From Kudoa neothunni (taxonomy: Eukaryota > Cnidaria): DNA of 64,000 nt. A model generated the notes under the pieces. The model made no database searches. It had not been told where the DNA came from and was given only the letters and a program-made list of their open reading frames with translations. Location of the stretch: NCBI GenBank assembly GCA_964304625.1, contig OZ199840.1, forward strand, positions 62,001-126,000. The letters are read 5' to 3'. The position numbers and the translations under genes are program-made. Positions 34,011-48,323 of the stretch are shown one piece after another (positions within the stretch are counted from its first letter, which is position 1; the number at the start of each line of letters is the position of its first letter).

Positions 34011-37000
34011 TTATTTTTTCTTCTTGAAAACCACGAAACCAATAGCACCCATGATCATAGCTCCAATAGCGGCTACTGCAATTATTCTAAAACAATACCA
34101 GTTAAATTGTAAGAACACAATAAATTAATACATGACCATGGTTTTAGAACTAAATACAAAATTTATTTATTTTAAAAATATTAATTAATAAACCTTGAAC
34201 TGCTTTTTTGCTCCTAAAAGTTACAATTTAAATTATTTTCGAAGTAATAATGCTTTACTTGCTCAATCGTAGCCGTCCCATAAACTGTTTTATCGGTGGA
34301 ACTGTACACAGTCAAATGATAATTGTTGCCATCTGCTAATCCACTGATAGTGAATGATTTGCATGGGGGGAATCTTTTACATCCTTTATCCCTTGGACTC
34401 ATGCATTTTTTAATAATTGCTATCGATTTGGTACTCGCGTTACGTAATTCCCATTTACATTTGGATTTTTCATTAAGACTAGATGGTAGGGTGTTTTCTA
34501 TAACAAATGAATCACCATCCCTTGTTATTGTTACATATATTATTTTGTCGTTTTCTGTGGGATTCCCCTTTGGAGCAGCTATTTATTTTAAATATTACAT
34601 ATAATAATAATAATATCGAAAATATTTTTACTAGCTACTAAAGTAATTTCATTTCTCTCTGATTTTCCCACTGCAGTAATAGACACTTTATACTCTTCAT
34701 TTGCATCATAGTCGTTGAATTTAATAGAGCTGCACAATGGAAACGAAGAGCATGTGTTTGAATTGACCGGGCTCGCAGTTGTATCGACTGTCGTAGTTGG
34801 AGTGACATCTGTATCAGTTTCAATTTGGGTATTAGATTCAGATCTTGCAATTTTTAATCCATTAACTTCTGATTTTAGACTTTGAATTTTACTAGTACCA
34901 GTTTGTGGTTGGTCGGTATTAGAATTGGATTCGGCTGGTGAGCTTGGTGGAGTATTTTGAGTTTCTGGTGCAGCTGCCGGTGCCTGTGATGCTTCGCAGA
35001 CGTAAACATCTTCAAACCCGTCATCTTTTTTTATTTGGATTGTATAATGACAAATGGCTTCTGGGACTTTTTTGGACAATTGTGCATTTAATTCCAATCC
35101 TTGCTCAGTGTATTTTTGAGTTATTCTCAAGGTCGCCAGATCTAGATTGAGTTGAATAAGTTAATATTTTGATATACATATATACTAGTTGTAACATTTT
35201 CATATATGTGTTCCTTGTAATCCTTATCAGCAATGACCTTAACGTCGTAAGAAGTATTTGGTTCAAGATCAACAATAGTTATTGATTCTCTACATCTTCC
35301 TCTACAGGGGTTAGTTTCAGTACATTTAGCGGTGGTGAAAATGTATTTTTCCCAGTTGGACTTATATAATACTCACAGTTTGGTTCTTCATTTTTATTTG
35401 TCCTCTGGTTCGCCTCCAATAGCAGTTAGTGTAGTTCTAGATTCTGTCATAGCAGGGGCAGTTTCTTGGAAATTTTTATCTTCCGTTTTATCTATTAATG
35501 ATTATTAGTTTTAATGCTTTTTAATTTCAAATTATTACTTGTCCATATCAATATTTGTTCGTTTAAGGAAGTTGGATTGCTGTTACCAGTTAATGCGACT
35601 TCAAGAATATAAGGTTTTCCTGCAGTTAATCCTTCAATTACTAATTTTTCGCAGCTAGCTTTACAATCATTATTATTAGTACTTCTGTAATTTTCGCCAC
35701 ATTGAGTGATAGATGGATCTTTTTTAATATTGTCAGCTGGGTAATGTTTTAAAGTGCAACCAGTAAACTGTGTGCCTGATCCTGGCTTAAAAACTGCTGC
35801 GTCAAAAGATACACCTTTATTGGTATAATCTGACAACAAACCGTTTCCAGTCTCCGATATTGCTAAAAAATTTATAAAAGTTAATATTGACTAAAATAAA
35901 TTACGAAATTTATTTTGAGAAAACCCATCTAATTCACTAATAGAAATTTTGAAAGATCGTGATTTCTGGTTTGAATTAGAACATTATATATTTCTTTTTC
36001 TGCAGTTAGAGTAAGCTCAACGTCTTTGCATGGTGCGTAACACTTTCCTGCAGTATTTCCACAGTTTGATTCGAATTGTTGGCTATTTTCTGCAGATGTA
36101 CCATCTTTAATACCAAAAACACAGATCTCAGATGATAGTGTTAAATCTGTGAATTTAAGAACAACTTGATTAGGAGCTCCTGTCTTTTTAGTCACATAAT
36201 ACTGAGGTTCATAAATAGCCATATTTTTCTTCATATATTCGTTTGGCATATGATAAAAAAAACTTGGATAATTCTGACACCTCATCTCATAATGAGGAAC
36301 TAGTGTATCAAACTCCACAGTGTTTTGTTGATTATCCCCGTCGCAACTTGATCCTACGGCTCCTCCCGCGAACGTGGCGTCTTTGTAATGGATGGGGCAC
36401 GCAACTGGAGGACAAGTTTTTGATAAGAGTTTAAGTTTTTTGTTCTCATCAACAGATATTATTGCTTGGGGATTTACCAGTAACGCTAAATTGAATAATA
36501 TTATTTATTGATTCATATTTTTTTAGATTACGTATGGCCAATCCAAACACTTTTCCACCTTTTGGATATGTGTCTTCTTTAACTGTAGCCTCAATAGTAT
36601 TATCATATACATACATGTATTTTGTTCTTGGAGAGAACTTATTGTATGAAACTTTGCTAGCTTGACTATTGCAATCTATCACGCATTTGGTGTTTTCACC
36701 ATTATTATTCCCAGGGCACTCAGTTATTTCTCCATACGCGGCTGCTTCTGTCGATCCACCCACGTTTGCTGCTGTATTGGATATCAATATACGACACTTT
36801 TTTCCTTCGCCATAACTTGACCCAACAAGTATATGTTTTACTTTATTTGAATTACTAGCATCACCGTATTCAATTTGGTATTTGAGTGTAGCTGTAGATT
36901 CAGGCACTGTCGCATTTTTAATCATACAAAAGAATGCGACTTGCATGACTAATAAAAATTCATGATTGATAATAAAAAATTAGATACATAAGAGGCAAAG

Positions 37001-37021
37001 CAAAAATTTATCTTTAACCAT
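34011..37021 (-). pseudogene. Fn3-like membrane protein, copy D, damaged
   Basis: Same eight-exon layout. Codon 14 of the leader is TAA where the other copies have TAT, although an in-frame ATG lies downstream at MQVAFFCMIKN. Exon 2 lacks one base near 35948. Exon 4 carries a +1 (near 35402) and a +2 (near 35334), together in frame. The exon 6 donor region has lost one G (CAAGTAAAG instead of CAAGGTAAAG, near 34260), while the microexon is 20 nt (GAGCAAAAAAGCAGTTCAAG); these two changes offset each other and restore the frame into the transmembrane exon. Exons 3 and 5 are open. Module 1 has its own loop form (VGGSTEAAAYGEITECPG). Confidence 0.7.
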
Positions 37022-37490
37022 TATAAAGGTAAAGAAAAACAACAAATAGAACTGAATAAAATGAATACTATAATAAGCCGATACATGTATCGAATAAAAA
37101 GCCTATTGAAACGACAATATAGTTAAAATCTTAATTCTTATTTACTATTAAATTAATAATTATGAATTTTATATAGCTATTAAAATGCTGAAAATTGCAA
37201 ATTGAAACAATTATTTTATTATATAGCTCAAATAAATTCGATAATACTTATTATCTCTTGTTCACTCCGCCATAATAAATCCAAGGAAAAAATTAATCGA
37301 TTGGACCAACCATTAGTGGATTCACAAACGAGTTAAATAATGTTAAATTTCATGAACGATATTTACATTGACGTCATATAAGGTCATCCCAGGTATAAAT
37401 AATATGAATAATTGGTAAAAATATTTATTCTTCTTCATTACGAATAAATCAATCATCTAGATAGATACAAATATTAGACGACTTGTGTTA
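37022..37490 (-). promoter_or_regulatory. conserved upstream block of copy D
   Basis: Palindrome CGATACATGTATCG at 37079-37092 and CRE TGACGTCA at 37369-37376; the base after the CRE differs from A-C (ATATAAGG instead of ATGTAAGG), shared with copy E. Confidence 0.5.
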
Positions 37491-39059
37491 CGTTTGTGTG
37501 TCAATATTGAGATCATTATAAATTTTGAAATTTGTTACTGTAAACATTATTTTCATTAAATATATTTGTAACAACCTATAATTTTAAGTAATTATAGATC
37601 AACATGTTGCAACCTTAATTTCTAACCAACATACATACAAGATAAATTAATTAAGTCATATTTTCCCTTACCAGAATTATCTATAGTCCCCACTTTGGTT
37701 TTTGGGGATCACTTTTATAATATTTTGGGTTAATTATATCCGTAAGTATTTATAAAAAATTATATAGCCATAAATGGAAGAAATCCTATTTTTATAGAAA
37801 TATCAAAGTATTTTCGTACGGTTGAAAAATAAAAAGGAAGTTGTTTATCGGATCCTATTTAATCTTGCGATTTCCGACGTTTTTATATGCACATATAATA
37901 ACTTCCATGATATTCTATCATAATTTTTCCTTTTATATTAATTCCATTTTTATAAATATAAATTGAATTTTACTTTAATTGAGATGGTTAACATTATTTC
38001 ACAATCCGTTTATACACTTACCTAAATAGCTTGGTCTAATTTATTTGTCACATCACATTCCATGTATTGTTCTAATTAATATTATAAAGTTTTTTTTAAA
38101 TATTACTATACCAAGCTCTTTTATATTCGAAAAATAATTATTTATTTTTTAAGAAATCCCATGAAAAGATCAATAAACTGGATACTCCAAATAATTTTAA
38201 TCCAGTTAAAATTTTAAAAAATAATTTACAAATTTTATATTTACAAAATAACGTTTTCGTTTTAAATTAAAATTTTATTATCTAAAATATTGACCAGAAA
38301 AACGAAATACATTCCATATGTCAAATATTTCATTCAATAATTCCTATACTCGAAATCATATCGGCCATTGTATTTCCAATCTAAAGAAGTATTAAGTGTA
38401 GACAACAATCAAAAAACTATCCTTATTTAAAGCTAAAATATTTTATAGTATTTCTTATTAGATTACTGCGACTCCAACATTATTGCGAGACAATTATTAA
38501 AATGTAATTTGTATCCAAGCGATACTACAGAACGTTAGCTTGAAATAATGACAAAATATTGTTTTTTAGTATTGAAAATCAAAATCAAATCTCTTGAATA
38601 TGTAATAAGTCATAAATATATATTAAACATGCATTTATCAATTAAAAACTGTTTCATCAATGATCATTGTAACCTTATGAACCGTAAACAATCGCGTATT
38701 ATAGGTCGCAATCCAAATTATTGGTGTGTAAATTGGGGGTTTTCAATAGACCTACAGATCGGTCGTTCTGGAATTTTAGATGTTGAACGCCATCCATAAA
38801 ATAAATATTCTGTTGTATTTAGCTTCATTTAAAAAATCTTCTTGTAAATATTAGAATGCTTTTAAGATAACTACAAATTATAAGACTATAAAACGTAATT
38901 AAAATAAAAGATTTTATTTCTTTATAATATGATCAGTTGTTATTAAAAGTCAGCAGAACTGGACTTTGAGAATTCATCATTATTATTATTATCACTTTCA
39001 GGATTCAGCAACAGTTGGTCGTTTGATATTACATTGTCATTAGTGACCATATCACAGTA
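37491..39059. other. type I spacer, D-E copy
   Basis: Same sequence as 17871-19433. The frame 38548-38799 (83 aa) is open here but not in the paralogous spacers, so it is not supported as a gene. Confidence 0.65.
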
Positions 39060-39466
39060 CATTCAAACCCGGATTATCCAGAAAATTTGGGGCCGCGAGG
39101 TTCCAGATAACCGAACATAAACAATTTCGTTCTCGCGCGCATTTTTTAAATTTCTACTTAAAGGATTCTTTACTTGATTAATAATCAATTTTTTACTATT
39201 TATATAATGAAATTTTTTTAATTTCTTACACTTAAATTCAAAATGTTGACATATCTATTAATGAAGAATAAGGAGGCTTGATTTAAAGGAAAAATAGTAC
39301 ATAATAATGGCAGTTTTTACACGTCTACAGAGGAGTAACGTATTTTTTTAACAATCGATATTTAATTTTTGTTTATTATATCTACAGGCATGTGCTTAGA
39401 TATAGTAAAAATTAATATAAGAACTGGATGCTTAATTTAAGTTTTAAAAGATAAATTTATTACTAA
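39060..39466. mobile_element. truncated Tigger-like MITE (left end only)
   Basis: Terminal sequence CATTCAAACCCGGATTATCC beside TA, about 400 bp, abutting the unclassified repeat exactly as in the B-C spacer. Confidence 0.5.
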
Positions 39467-40325
39467 ACTAGCTGGGAACTGCCCAGCGTTGCTTGGGGAT
39501 GATTTCGCCTAGAGGCATTTTTTAATAGCATTCAAAAAATATATTGAAATCTCGAATTAATCCATAGAAACAAAATAACTAAAAATTTTTAAGCAAATTA
39601 CTATAACGATTTGGATTTTGCAATTTAAATTATGGTAATTTCTGTGAAGGAAAGTATCAATCCCTGTGTCCATTTAAAAATTCCGTGACTCGGCCCCAAC
39701 TCTAAACAAGTTAAGGTCAGCGTTGTATTTTTTTCATTCCTAATTATTTAAATCCCGTTAAAGTGTTATCTAAAACGTTATTTTTTGGCCTGGAGGATTT
39801 TTAAAAGTCGAATTCTGATCCGGCTCGGTAACTGTGTGTACCACTAACTTTTTAAGAGATAAAAAAATAGAAAAAATAAAAGAGATAGAAGAAAACTTAC
39901 GAAAATTAATCGATATTGCTAAAATTAGCATCGTTTAGCTCGGAATAAACCTACATGCGCTTTTATCATAAACAACCACAAATCGCGTCGACTTCAACAT
40001 AAACAATTTAAATAATTTGGTGAAATAAAAGTACAACCATCCGCATTGAATTTAATCTCGTCAACTAAAACTTAGCAGACGATCTAATGAAACCTATGAA
40101 CGCAGTATTTCTATTATAACGCTTCAATCAATGTAACTTTAACGTTCTCCACGAATTCGTTATTTATGAAACATATATAGATTTTTTACCACATTGAAAA
40201 CAATTAATAGAACTTATAAAATATACTTATCAAGTCATATACGTTAAAACTCCGCAAATAAGGAGTGTGTTTAAACAGACACCCAAATAGAAATGCCAAC
40301 CTTTATATATATATATATATATAAA
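39467..40325. repeat. unclassified interspersed repeat, internally deleted copy
   Basis: Parallel to 19841-21045, but about 350 bp is missing between two TA tracts (junction near 40305-40324), consistent with recombination between the short TA repeats. The GATA tract and CAGTCCG end are lost. Confidence 0.55.
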
Positions 40326-40574
40326 GGATTTCTTAGATTGATTATAATTTTTAGGACGAATTTTAGGATTTTGATATTTTATACCTTAGTGGTATTATAA
40401 TCACGTGAGGAAGAGAAATATTCATAAAAGACTAAAAATTGAATTATACTATACTATTAAAAAACAAAAATAGTTATTTATAAATAAAAATGTTTTGAAA
40501 ATATAACACTATTAGCTGTATAATCTAAATTTCTATGGTTAGATTTTAGGGTAATAATTCGTAAATATGAGCGT

Positions 40575-43500
40575 TTATTTTTTCTTCTTGAAAACCACGA
40601 AACCAATAGCACCCATAATCAAAGCTCCAATAGCCGCTACAACGATTACTCTAAAATGATGTCAGTTAAATTGTAAGAACATAATAAAGTAATACATGAC
40701 CATGGTTTTAGAACTAAATGCAAAATTTATTTATTTATTTTAAAAATATTAATTAATAAACCTTGAACTGCTTTTGGCTCCTAAAAGTTACAATTTAAAT
40801 TATTTTCGAAGTAATAATGCTTTACCTTGCTCAATCGTAGCCGTCCCATAAACTGTTTTATCGGTGGCACTGTATACAATTAAGTGATAATTGTTGCCAT
40901 CTGCTAATCCACTGATAGTGAATGATTTACATGAAGGGTACGTTCTACATCCATTGTCATTTCGTCTCATGCATTTTTTAATAATTGCTATCGATTTGGT
41001 ACTCGCGTTACGTAATTCCCATTTACATTTGGATTTTTCATTAAGACTAGATGGTAGGGTGTTTTCTATAACAAATGATTCACCATCCCTTGTTATGGTC
41101 ACATATATTATTTTGTCGTTTTCTGTTGGATTCCCCTTTGGAGCAGCTATTTATTTTAAATATTATAATAATATTGAAAATATTTTTACTAGCTACTAAA
41201 GTAATTTCATTTCGCTCTGATTTTTCCCACTGCAGTAATAGACACTTTATACTCTTCATTTGCATCATAGTCGTTGAATTTAATAGAACTGCACAATGGA
41301 AATGAGGAGCATGTGTTTGAATTGACCGGGCTCGCAGTTGTATCAACTGTTGTAGCTGGGGCAACATTTGTGTCAGTTTCAGTTTGAGTAATAGATTCAG
41401 CTCTTGCAATTTTTAATTCATTAATTTCTGATTTTAGACTTTGAATTTTACTAGTACCAGTTTGTCCTTGGTCGGGATTAGGACTGGATTAGGCTGGTGA
41501 GCTTGTTGGAGTATTTTGAGTTTCTGGCGCAGCTGCCGGTGTCTGTGATGCTTCGCAGACGTAAACATCTTCAAACCTTTCATCTTTTTTTATTTGGATT
41601 GTATAATGGCAAATGGCTTCTGGGACTTTTTTGGACAATTGTGCATTCAATTCCAATCCTTGCTCAGTGTATTTTTGAGTTATTCTCAAGGTTGCCAGAT
41701 CTAGATTGAGTTAATAAGTTAACTTTTTGAGAAATATACTCGTCGTAACATTTTCATATATGTGTTCTTTGTACTCCCTTATCAGCAATGACCTTAACGT
41801 CGTAAGAAGAGTTTGGTTCAAGGTCAATTATTGTTATTGATTCTCTACATCTTCCTCTACAGGGATTGGTTTCAGTACATTTAGCGGTGTAAAATGTATT
41901 TTTCCCCGGCTGGACTTATATAATACTCACAGTTTGGTTCATCTTTCTTATCAGTTTCTGCCGTACCTCCAATAGCTGTTAGTATAGTTGTTGATTCTGT
42001 TTTGGTAGGGGTAGTTGCTTGGAAATTTTTATTCGCCTCATTATCTTGTAAATATTATTAGTTAAGTTAATATTAAATTATTAGTTATTACTTGTTCTTA
42101 TGAGTATTTTTTCTTTGAAGGAAGCTGGATCTGTTATACCAGATTCAATTTCGATGATGTATGGTTTCCCCTGGTGATAATTGTTCAATTACTAATTTTT
42201 CGCAATCAGTTTTACAATCACCACTACTATCAGTCTTTTTAGTGGCCGTGTTACATTTAGTGATTGATGCAGTGTGTTTTATTTTGTCAGCTGCGTAATG
42301 TTTCAGAGTACAACTAGTGAACTGTGTGCCTGATCCTGGCTTAAAAACTGCTGCGTCAAAAGATACACCATTATTGGTATAATCTGACAATAAACCTTTT
42401 CCAGTCTCCAATATCGCTAATTATTAAATATATAATCTTATTAAATTTAATAAGATACCAAATTTTTTTTGAGAAAATCCATCTAAATCACCAATAGAAG
42501 TCTTTGATAGGTCGTGATGCCTGGTTTGTACTAAGACGTTGTAAATATCTTTTGTTGCAGTCAGAGTAAGCTCAACATCTTTGCATGGTGCGTAACATTT
42601 TCCATCCTGATTTCCACAGTTTGATTCGAATTGTTGGTTATTTCCTGCAGATGTACCATCTTTAATACCAAAAACACAGATCTCAGATGATAGTGTTAAA
42701 TCTGTGAATTTAAGAACAACGTGATTAGCAGCTCCTGTCTTTTTAGTAATATAATACTGAGGCTCGTAAATGGCCATATTATTCTTCATATATGCATTTG
42801 GCATATTATAGAAGAAGCTTGGATAATTCAGACACCTTATTTCATAATGAGGAACTAATTTATCAAACTCCACAGTGTTTTGTTGATTATCCCCGTCGCA
42901 ACTTGATCCTACGGTTCCTCCCGCGAACGTGGCGTCTTTGTAATGGATGGGGCACGCAACTGGAGGACAAGTTTTTGATAAGAGTTTAAGTTTTTTGTTC
43001 TCATCAACAGATATTATTGCTTGGGGATTTACCAGTAACGCTAAATTGAATAATATTATTTATTGATTCATATTTTTTTAGATTACGTATGGCCAATCCA
43101 AACACTTTTCCACCTTTTGGATATGTGTCTTCTTTAACTGTAGCCTCAATAGTATTATCATATACATACATGTATTTTGTTCTTGGGGAAACCTTATCGT
43201 ATGGAACTTTGCTATCTTGTTTATTGCAAGCAATTACGCAATAATTGTTGTTATTATTAGTGGTAATATATCCAGGGCAGCTCGTTATTTCTTCATATAC
43301 AGCTGCCCCTGTTTGGCTACCATCGTTTGCTGCTGCATTTGGATATCAATATACGACACTTTTTTCCATCGCCATAACTTGAGCCGTCAAGTATATGTTT
43401 TACTTTATTTGATTTTACTAACAACATCGTATTCGATTTGGTATTTGAGTATAGCTGTGGGAGTAGAAGTAGCTGTAGATTCAGGCACTGTTGCATTTTT

Positions 43501-43603
43501 AATCATACAAAAGAATGCGATTTGCATGACTAATAAAGATTCATGATTGATAATAAAAAAAATAGATACATAAGAGGCAAAGCAAAAATTTATCTTTAAC
43601 CAT
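40575..43603 (-). pseudogene. Fn3-like membrane protein, copy E, damaged
   Basis: Same eight-exon layout, at least six breaks. Exon 1 has several indels (near 43340 and 43414) and no long open frame; exon 3 has +1 near 42170; exon 4 has +1 near 41778 and 41908; exon 5 has +1 near 41221 and a TAA codon near 41490. Exon 2 (from near 43040 to 42470), exon 6 (MRRNDNG form) and the end exons are open. Exon 5 carries the ITQTETDTNVAPATTV form shared with F and G. Many breaks are single-base changes in homopolymers, so some may be sequencing errors. Confidence 0.7.
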
Positions 43604-44040
43604 TATAAAAAGTAAAGAAAAACAACAAATACAACTGAAGAAATGAATACTATAATAAGCCGATACATGTATCGAATAAAAAGCCTATTGAAACGACAGT
43701 ATAGTTAAAATCTTAATTTATTTACTATTAAATTAATAATTATGAATTTAATATAGTTATTAAAATGCTCAAAATTGCAAATTGAAACAATTATTTTATT
43801 ATATAGCTCAAATAAATTCGATAATACTTATTATCTCTTGTTCACTCCGCCATAATAAATCCAAGGAAAAAATTAATCGATTGGACCAACCATTAGTGGA
43901 TTCACAAACGAGTTAAATAATGTTAAATTTCATGAACGATATTTACATTGACGTCATATAAGGTCATCCCAGGTATAAATAATATGAATAATTGGTAAAA
44001 ATATTTATTCTTCTTCATTACGAATAAATCAATCATCTAG
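43604..44040 (-). promoter_or_regulatory. conserved upstream block of copy E
   Basis: Palindrome CGATACATGTATCG at 43661-43674 and CRE TGACGTCA at 43949-43956. After about 44041 the flank matches that of copy A (7990-8123). Confidence 0.5.
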
Positions 44041-44164
44041 ATAAATATAAATGTTGGCAGTGTCTATTGGCCCGAACAAATTGTTTTATTTAATTATCGA
44101 GCTTTTTATTATAGTAAATCTATTTTGTCTGATATAAAACACCTTGCAATTGTTTACGTAATTT

Positions 44165-45180
44165 TATTTTCTAGGTGCGGAAAAAACAAAACCTACCTCT
44201 TTTTGATAAATTTTTGTGCTTTAAGAGATGGACAAGGGAGTATTTTGTTGAAAATTCTGAACTGGCCGATGTTTATGAAACAAATAATAGTTCATCAGAG
44301 AATGGTTTGATTGCTATAAATTCATTACCAAAAACTATTGTCTATTTAGAGAATAGAAAATTTAATGAAGCTACTAAATTGATGGAAGATGTAGCCGCAA
44401 GAATTTCAGAAAAAAACTGGATCTGATTATGAATATTGGATCAATAAATTAAATAGATAGTGAAACAAAAGGGAAAAACCATAATCTAACGAAGTAAAAT
44501 GCATACCAAATTATAATTATTATTCTCTTAATAGACAATCATATAATAATGAGAAATCGCCGCCTTGTTGTCTTGAGGCCAACAAAGTTTCAGATAAAGT
44601 TATTTCTATAACGTGTTTGAGTTGGCATTATTAGAATTAGTTTTACCCTCAAAAATAAAACGAAGAGGTCGCCCGAAGGGTTCATCAAGTACAGTGATTG
44701 GTTTAAACGTTAAAATTTATTTTCCCAATCGTTTTGTAATCTAACAGGAAAACAAAAATTTTCTAATAAGTAAAATACATTTTGTTTATTTTTAACAATT
44801 ACTAGAAATGCTTTGTTGGTTTGTTGATAAGAAGGTAACTGTTAGAATGTTAAGGGTGGAACAGTTATCGACGAAAATGATGTCGAGGTTTTTTCTGGTT
44901 ATGTAAGTGATGCCTTCCTTGACCCAAGAATTAATATTGAACAAATCTTTCCATACTTTTCTAAAGATTCTCTATTTAACATACAAACAATAATATCTCA
45001 GAAGAAAGCTACTGGCTACAGATATTCTGTATGCAAAGAAACTTTTAAAAACAATGAGTCCATAGGCTACGACATGTCTTCAACGGAACCATTTTGAATG
45101 TCAACAGATTAAAATGAGCTCATCGTCAAAATATTGGTGTTGTCTGAATTGTAAATCAAAAAAATGAGAGTAAGAGAAAT
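44165..45180 (+). pseudogene. C-terminal part of a SWIM/AT-hook MULE transposase
   Basis: Plus-strand remnants: VRKKQNLPLFDKFLCFKRWT and the downstream arm (44175-44426), then an AT-hook LPSKIKRRGRPKGSSSTVIG (about 44650-44710), then VIDENDVEVFSGYVSDAFLD continuing into FPYFSKDSLFNIQ (about 44870-45000), and a Cys-rich tail ending ECQQIKMSSSSKYWCCLNC (about 45090-45150). This order is the usual C-terminal architecture of SWIM-type MULE transposases. Several stops separate the pieces. Against 8402-8890 it lacks 450 bp including the SWIM finger. Confidence 0.65.
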
Positions 45181-46190
45181 TATGATAAAAAAGTTTCCAT
45201 TTTAATTCATATGCTATTTAGATATCTGACACAATCGTGAATATGTACTTTACAAATCCATAAGATAGAATTTATGTTACAACGATTTAAAATGATTTGT
45301 TTATCAAATTCGTTCAATAAGTATTTTTCAAAATTCAACATAGCCATAGTCTTGTAGTAAAATTCACGGGAACATCTGTGAGATGCATAGCTTGGTGAAA
45401 AGTCTGTCCAACAATTTTTGAATAAAATCACCAATAAAAAATTGTATATTTAAATGTTGAAAATAACATTTCAAATATGAATAAAATCTGTGTAGTGGAT
45501 AATCAAATTTTAATATTTTAATTGAGAACATTAAATTTCAACTAATATCGTCCAAATTCAGTTTGTATACAAAGTCATTATAAAGGAGTATGCTAAGTAT
45601 TATGATTAGGCGGCATTAAATAAGGTATAAATCAATAAACTGGATTCATTTTCAAAAAGAAAATCGTATTTACAGCATATACTTAAATTGAGTGATTTTA
45701 AACCGATATAAAATATATCAATATAGGCGTTTGACGCCATTTGGAGTTTTGGGTTAACGACAATCACATATACGAGTCAAATCAATTCAAAAATATTTAA
45801 AACACCAAATGACATGATTAAATGATTAAACTCATTTTTTCAATTAATATAACACGGATACATCATACCAGAAAATTATTATTGCATAATACGTGAAGCG
45901 AATACCTTTCCTAGTGATAAAAAGTCACAAAAACATTTAATTTAAATTTTAAAACAAGTTTATAAATGAAATAGAGTATTTATTGCATTAAATTACAAGA
46001 ATGATGAGGTTTGGTTTTTCTTTAATAGCGCCTTATATCACAGGTTCCTAATAACCATTGTCTTTTATTTTTTTTTCATTAGTATATAATCCACTGTAAT
46101 AATTTTCTGGTCTATTAAAACTTAAAAAGAATCCCTTAAATAAGTAAAAACAATTTTTTCGGGTCAATAGACACTTCCGTGAATGTTAGA
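45181..46190. other. AT-rich sequence, nothing recognised
   Basis: Unique to the E-F spacer. No coding similarity or repeat ends seen. A 75-aa minus frame (45434-45207) has no recognisable motif. Confidence 0.6.
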
Positions 46191-46955
46191 CGACACGTAT
46201 TACGTTTGTGGTTTAATTTTGAGATCATTATAAATTTTGAAATTTTTTATTGTAGACATTATTTCCATTAAATATACTTGTAATAACCTATAGTTTTAAG
46301 TAATTATAGATCAACATGTTGCAGCCTTAATTTCTAACCATCATACATACAACATAAAGTAATTTAGTCATATTTTTCCTTACCAGAATTAATTATGGTC
46401 GCAACTTTGGTTTTTGGGGATTACTTTTATAATATTTTGATTAATTATATCCATAAGCATTTTGAAAAAAATTATATAGCCAGAAATGGAAGAAACCCAA
46501 TTTTTAGAGAAATATCAAAGTATTTTCGTATGGTTGGAAAATAAAAATGAAATTGTTTATCGGATCCTATTTAATCTTGTGATTTCCGCCGTTTTATATG
46601 CACATATAATAACTTCTATGATATTCTATCATAATTTTTTTCCATTTATATTAGATCCATTTTTATAAATTTTAATATAAATTGAACTTTATTTTAATTG
46701 AGGCGGTTAACATTATTTCACAATCCGTTTATACATTGACCTAAATATCTTGGTCAAATTTATTTGTCACATCACATTCGAAGTATTACTATATCGAACT
46801 CTTTTATATTCGAAAAATAATTATATTTTTTTAAGAAATCCCATTAAAAGATCAATAACCTAGATGATCAAAATAACTTTAATCAAGATAAAGCTTTAAA
46901 ACATTATTTTCAAATTTATGCGTACAAAATGGCGTTTCCATTTTAAATTAAAATT
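46191..46955. other. spacer sequence, E-F copy
   Basis: It matches 24791-25104, 26668-27180 and 56550-57230. A 60-aa frame (46486-46668, MEETQFLEKYQSIFVWLENK...) is open here but interrupted or shifted in the paralogous copies. Confidence 0.6.
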
Positions 46956-48323
46956 GTGGTAATTATAAAGCCTGTGACACATGAAAAACACCCCTTCCGA
47001 ATCCTTTTCGTCGCTATTCTTTTACGATTCTCATTAATAAAATAAATAAATATGGAAAGGAAAAATTCAGCCCTAATAAATTACTTCTAAATTTTAACCA
47101 AATCCCATTCCGAGCAAAATCGACCCCACGTGTAATCTCCCTTTTGTTTACAAAAACTTGCCAATTTAATTATTTGTCATATATGTTAACATATTCGATA
47201 TATTAAATCGCTTAAATTATTTTTTTGCGTTAAGGATAAGCGTATTTGCTCATTAATGATTACGAAAAGTTCTTCCGTGTACGTGCTGCTAAGGGTTATC
47301 TTCACAAAGCTCCAACTCGCTGTGGCAATTGCAGGAATTCCAATCGATTCATGCTTAGAAAGCGCAAATTTAATGTTGTCAAGCCGATAACTGAACCGTC
47401 CGCCGGTATTGGTATAGTACACGGCTACGAAAATTCGACCTCATTGCGTTCTCATTTCTTTACGAATTTGTTACAGATCGTTATTATTAGATTTAAAAAT
47501 GACGAAGAAAACAAATTTTTTAAAATTTACAATTCTACCATTTGCTCAACATTCTATCTTAATCTTCATTATGTCAGTGTAAGTTGAATTATGTCAACGT
47601 TCTTTGTTTTTAATAAGTTATTTTAAATTAATCTAATAGCTCGTTTGGATTATTTTAAAAATTAAATGTATTTAAGAATGTTTTAATGTCATCTTGAGTT
47701 GCACTCAATCATCCTCTCTACACCTTAACTTTAGTGAATTTGAAGTATGAAGAAAGCTTACAATAGCAGATAAAAGTAATCTAATTTTTTAATTTTTTTA
47801 TGTCATTTTTATTGCTTATTTCTGAAATTATTGAATTATTTGTGCTGAAAGATTCGTTGGAGCTTTTGTAATTATAAAATTTTTCATCATTTATTGTTTT
47901 ATTTGGTAGATTATTATTAGAAAAAAATTTTTAGCCATAAATTATATTATTTTGTCGTGCGAAACCTATTCAAGGTCATGAATTCGAAACTCAATATAAT
48001 TCTTATGTTTTAGTTTATTCGTAATATATAACATTATACATTCAATGAGTGATATTTTTTTAAAAATAATATAATCCCTTAAAAATCATATAGCTTTAAA
48101 ATCTTCATTTTATTTAGATATTTCCATAATTATAAATGTAACAGTATTATTAATCATTTTCTCATAATCAGTTTAATTAAATCATTATTTACATTACGAT
48201 AAATTCATTGCTAACATTTTGTCGAATTTACTTCGCGAATATAAACACTACTTAATAATTTCAATAATATTCATTTATTTTTTCAAAAAGATTGTTTAAT
48301 AATTGGAACTTATTTCCATATAT

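Noticed and set aside
46486-46668. 60-aa frame MEETQFLEKYQSIFVWLENK... in the spacer repeats
   Set aside because: The other spacer copies carry stops or shifts; similarity is due to spacer duplication.
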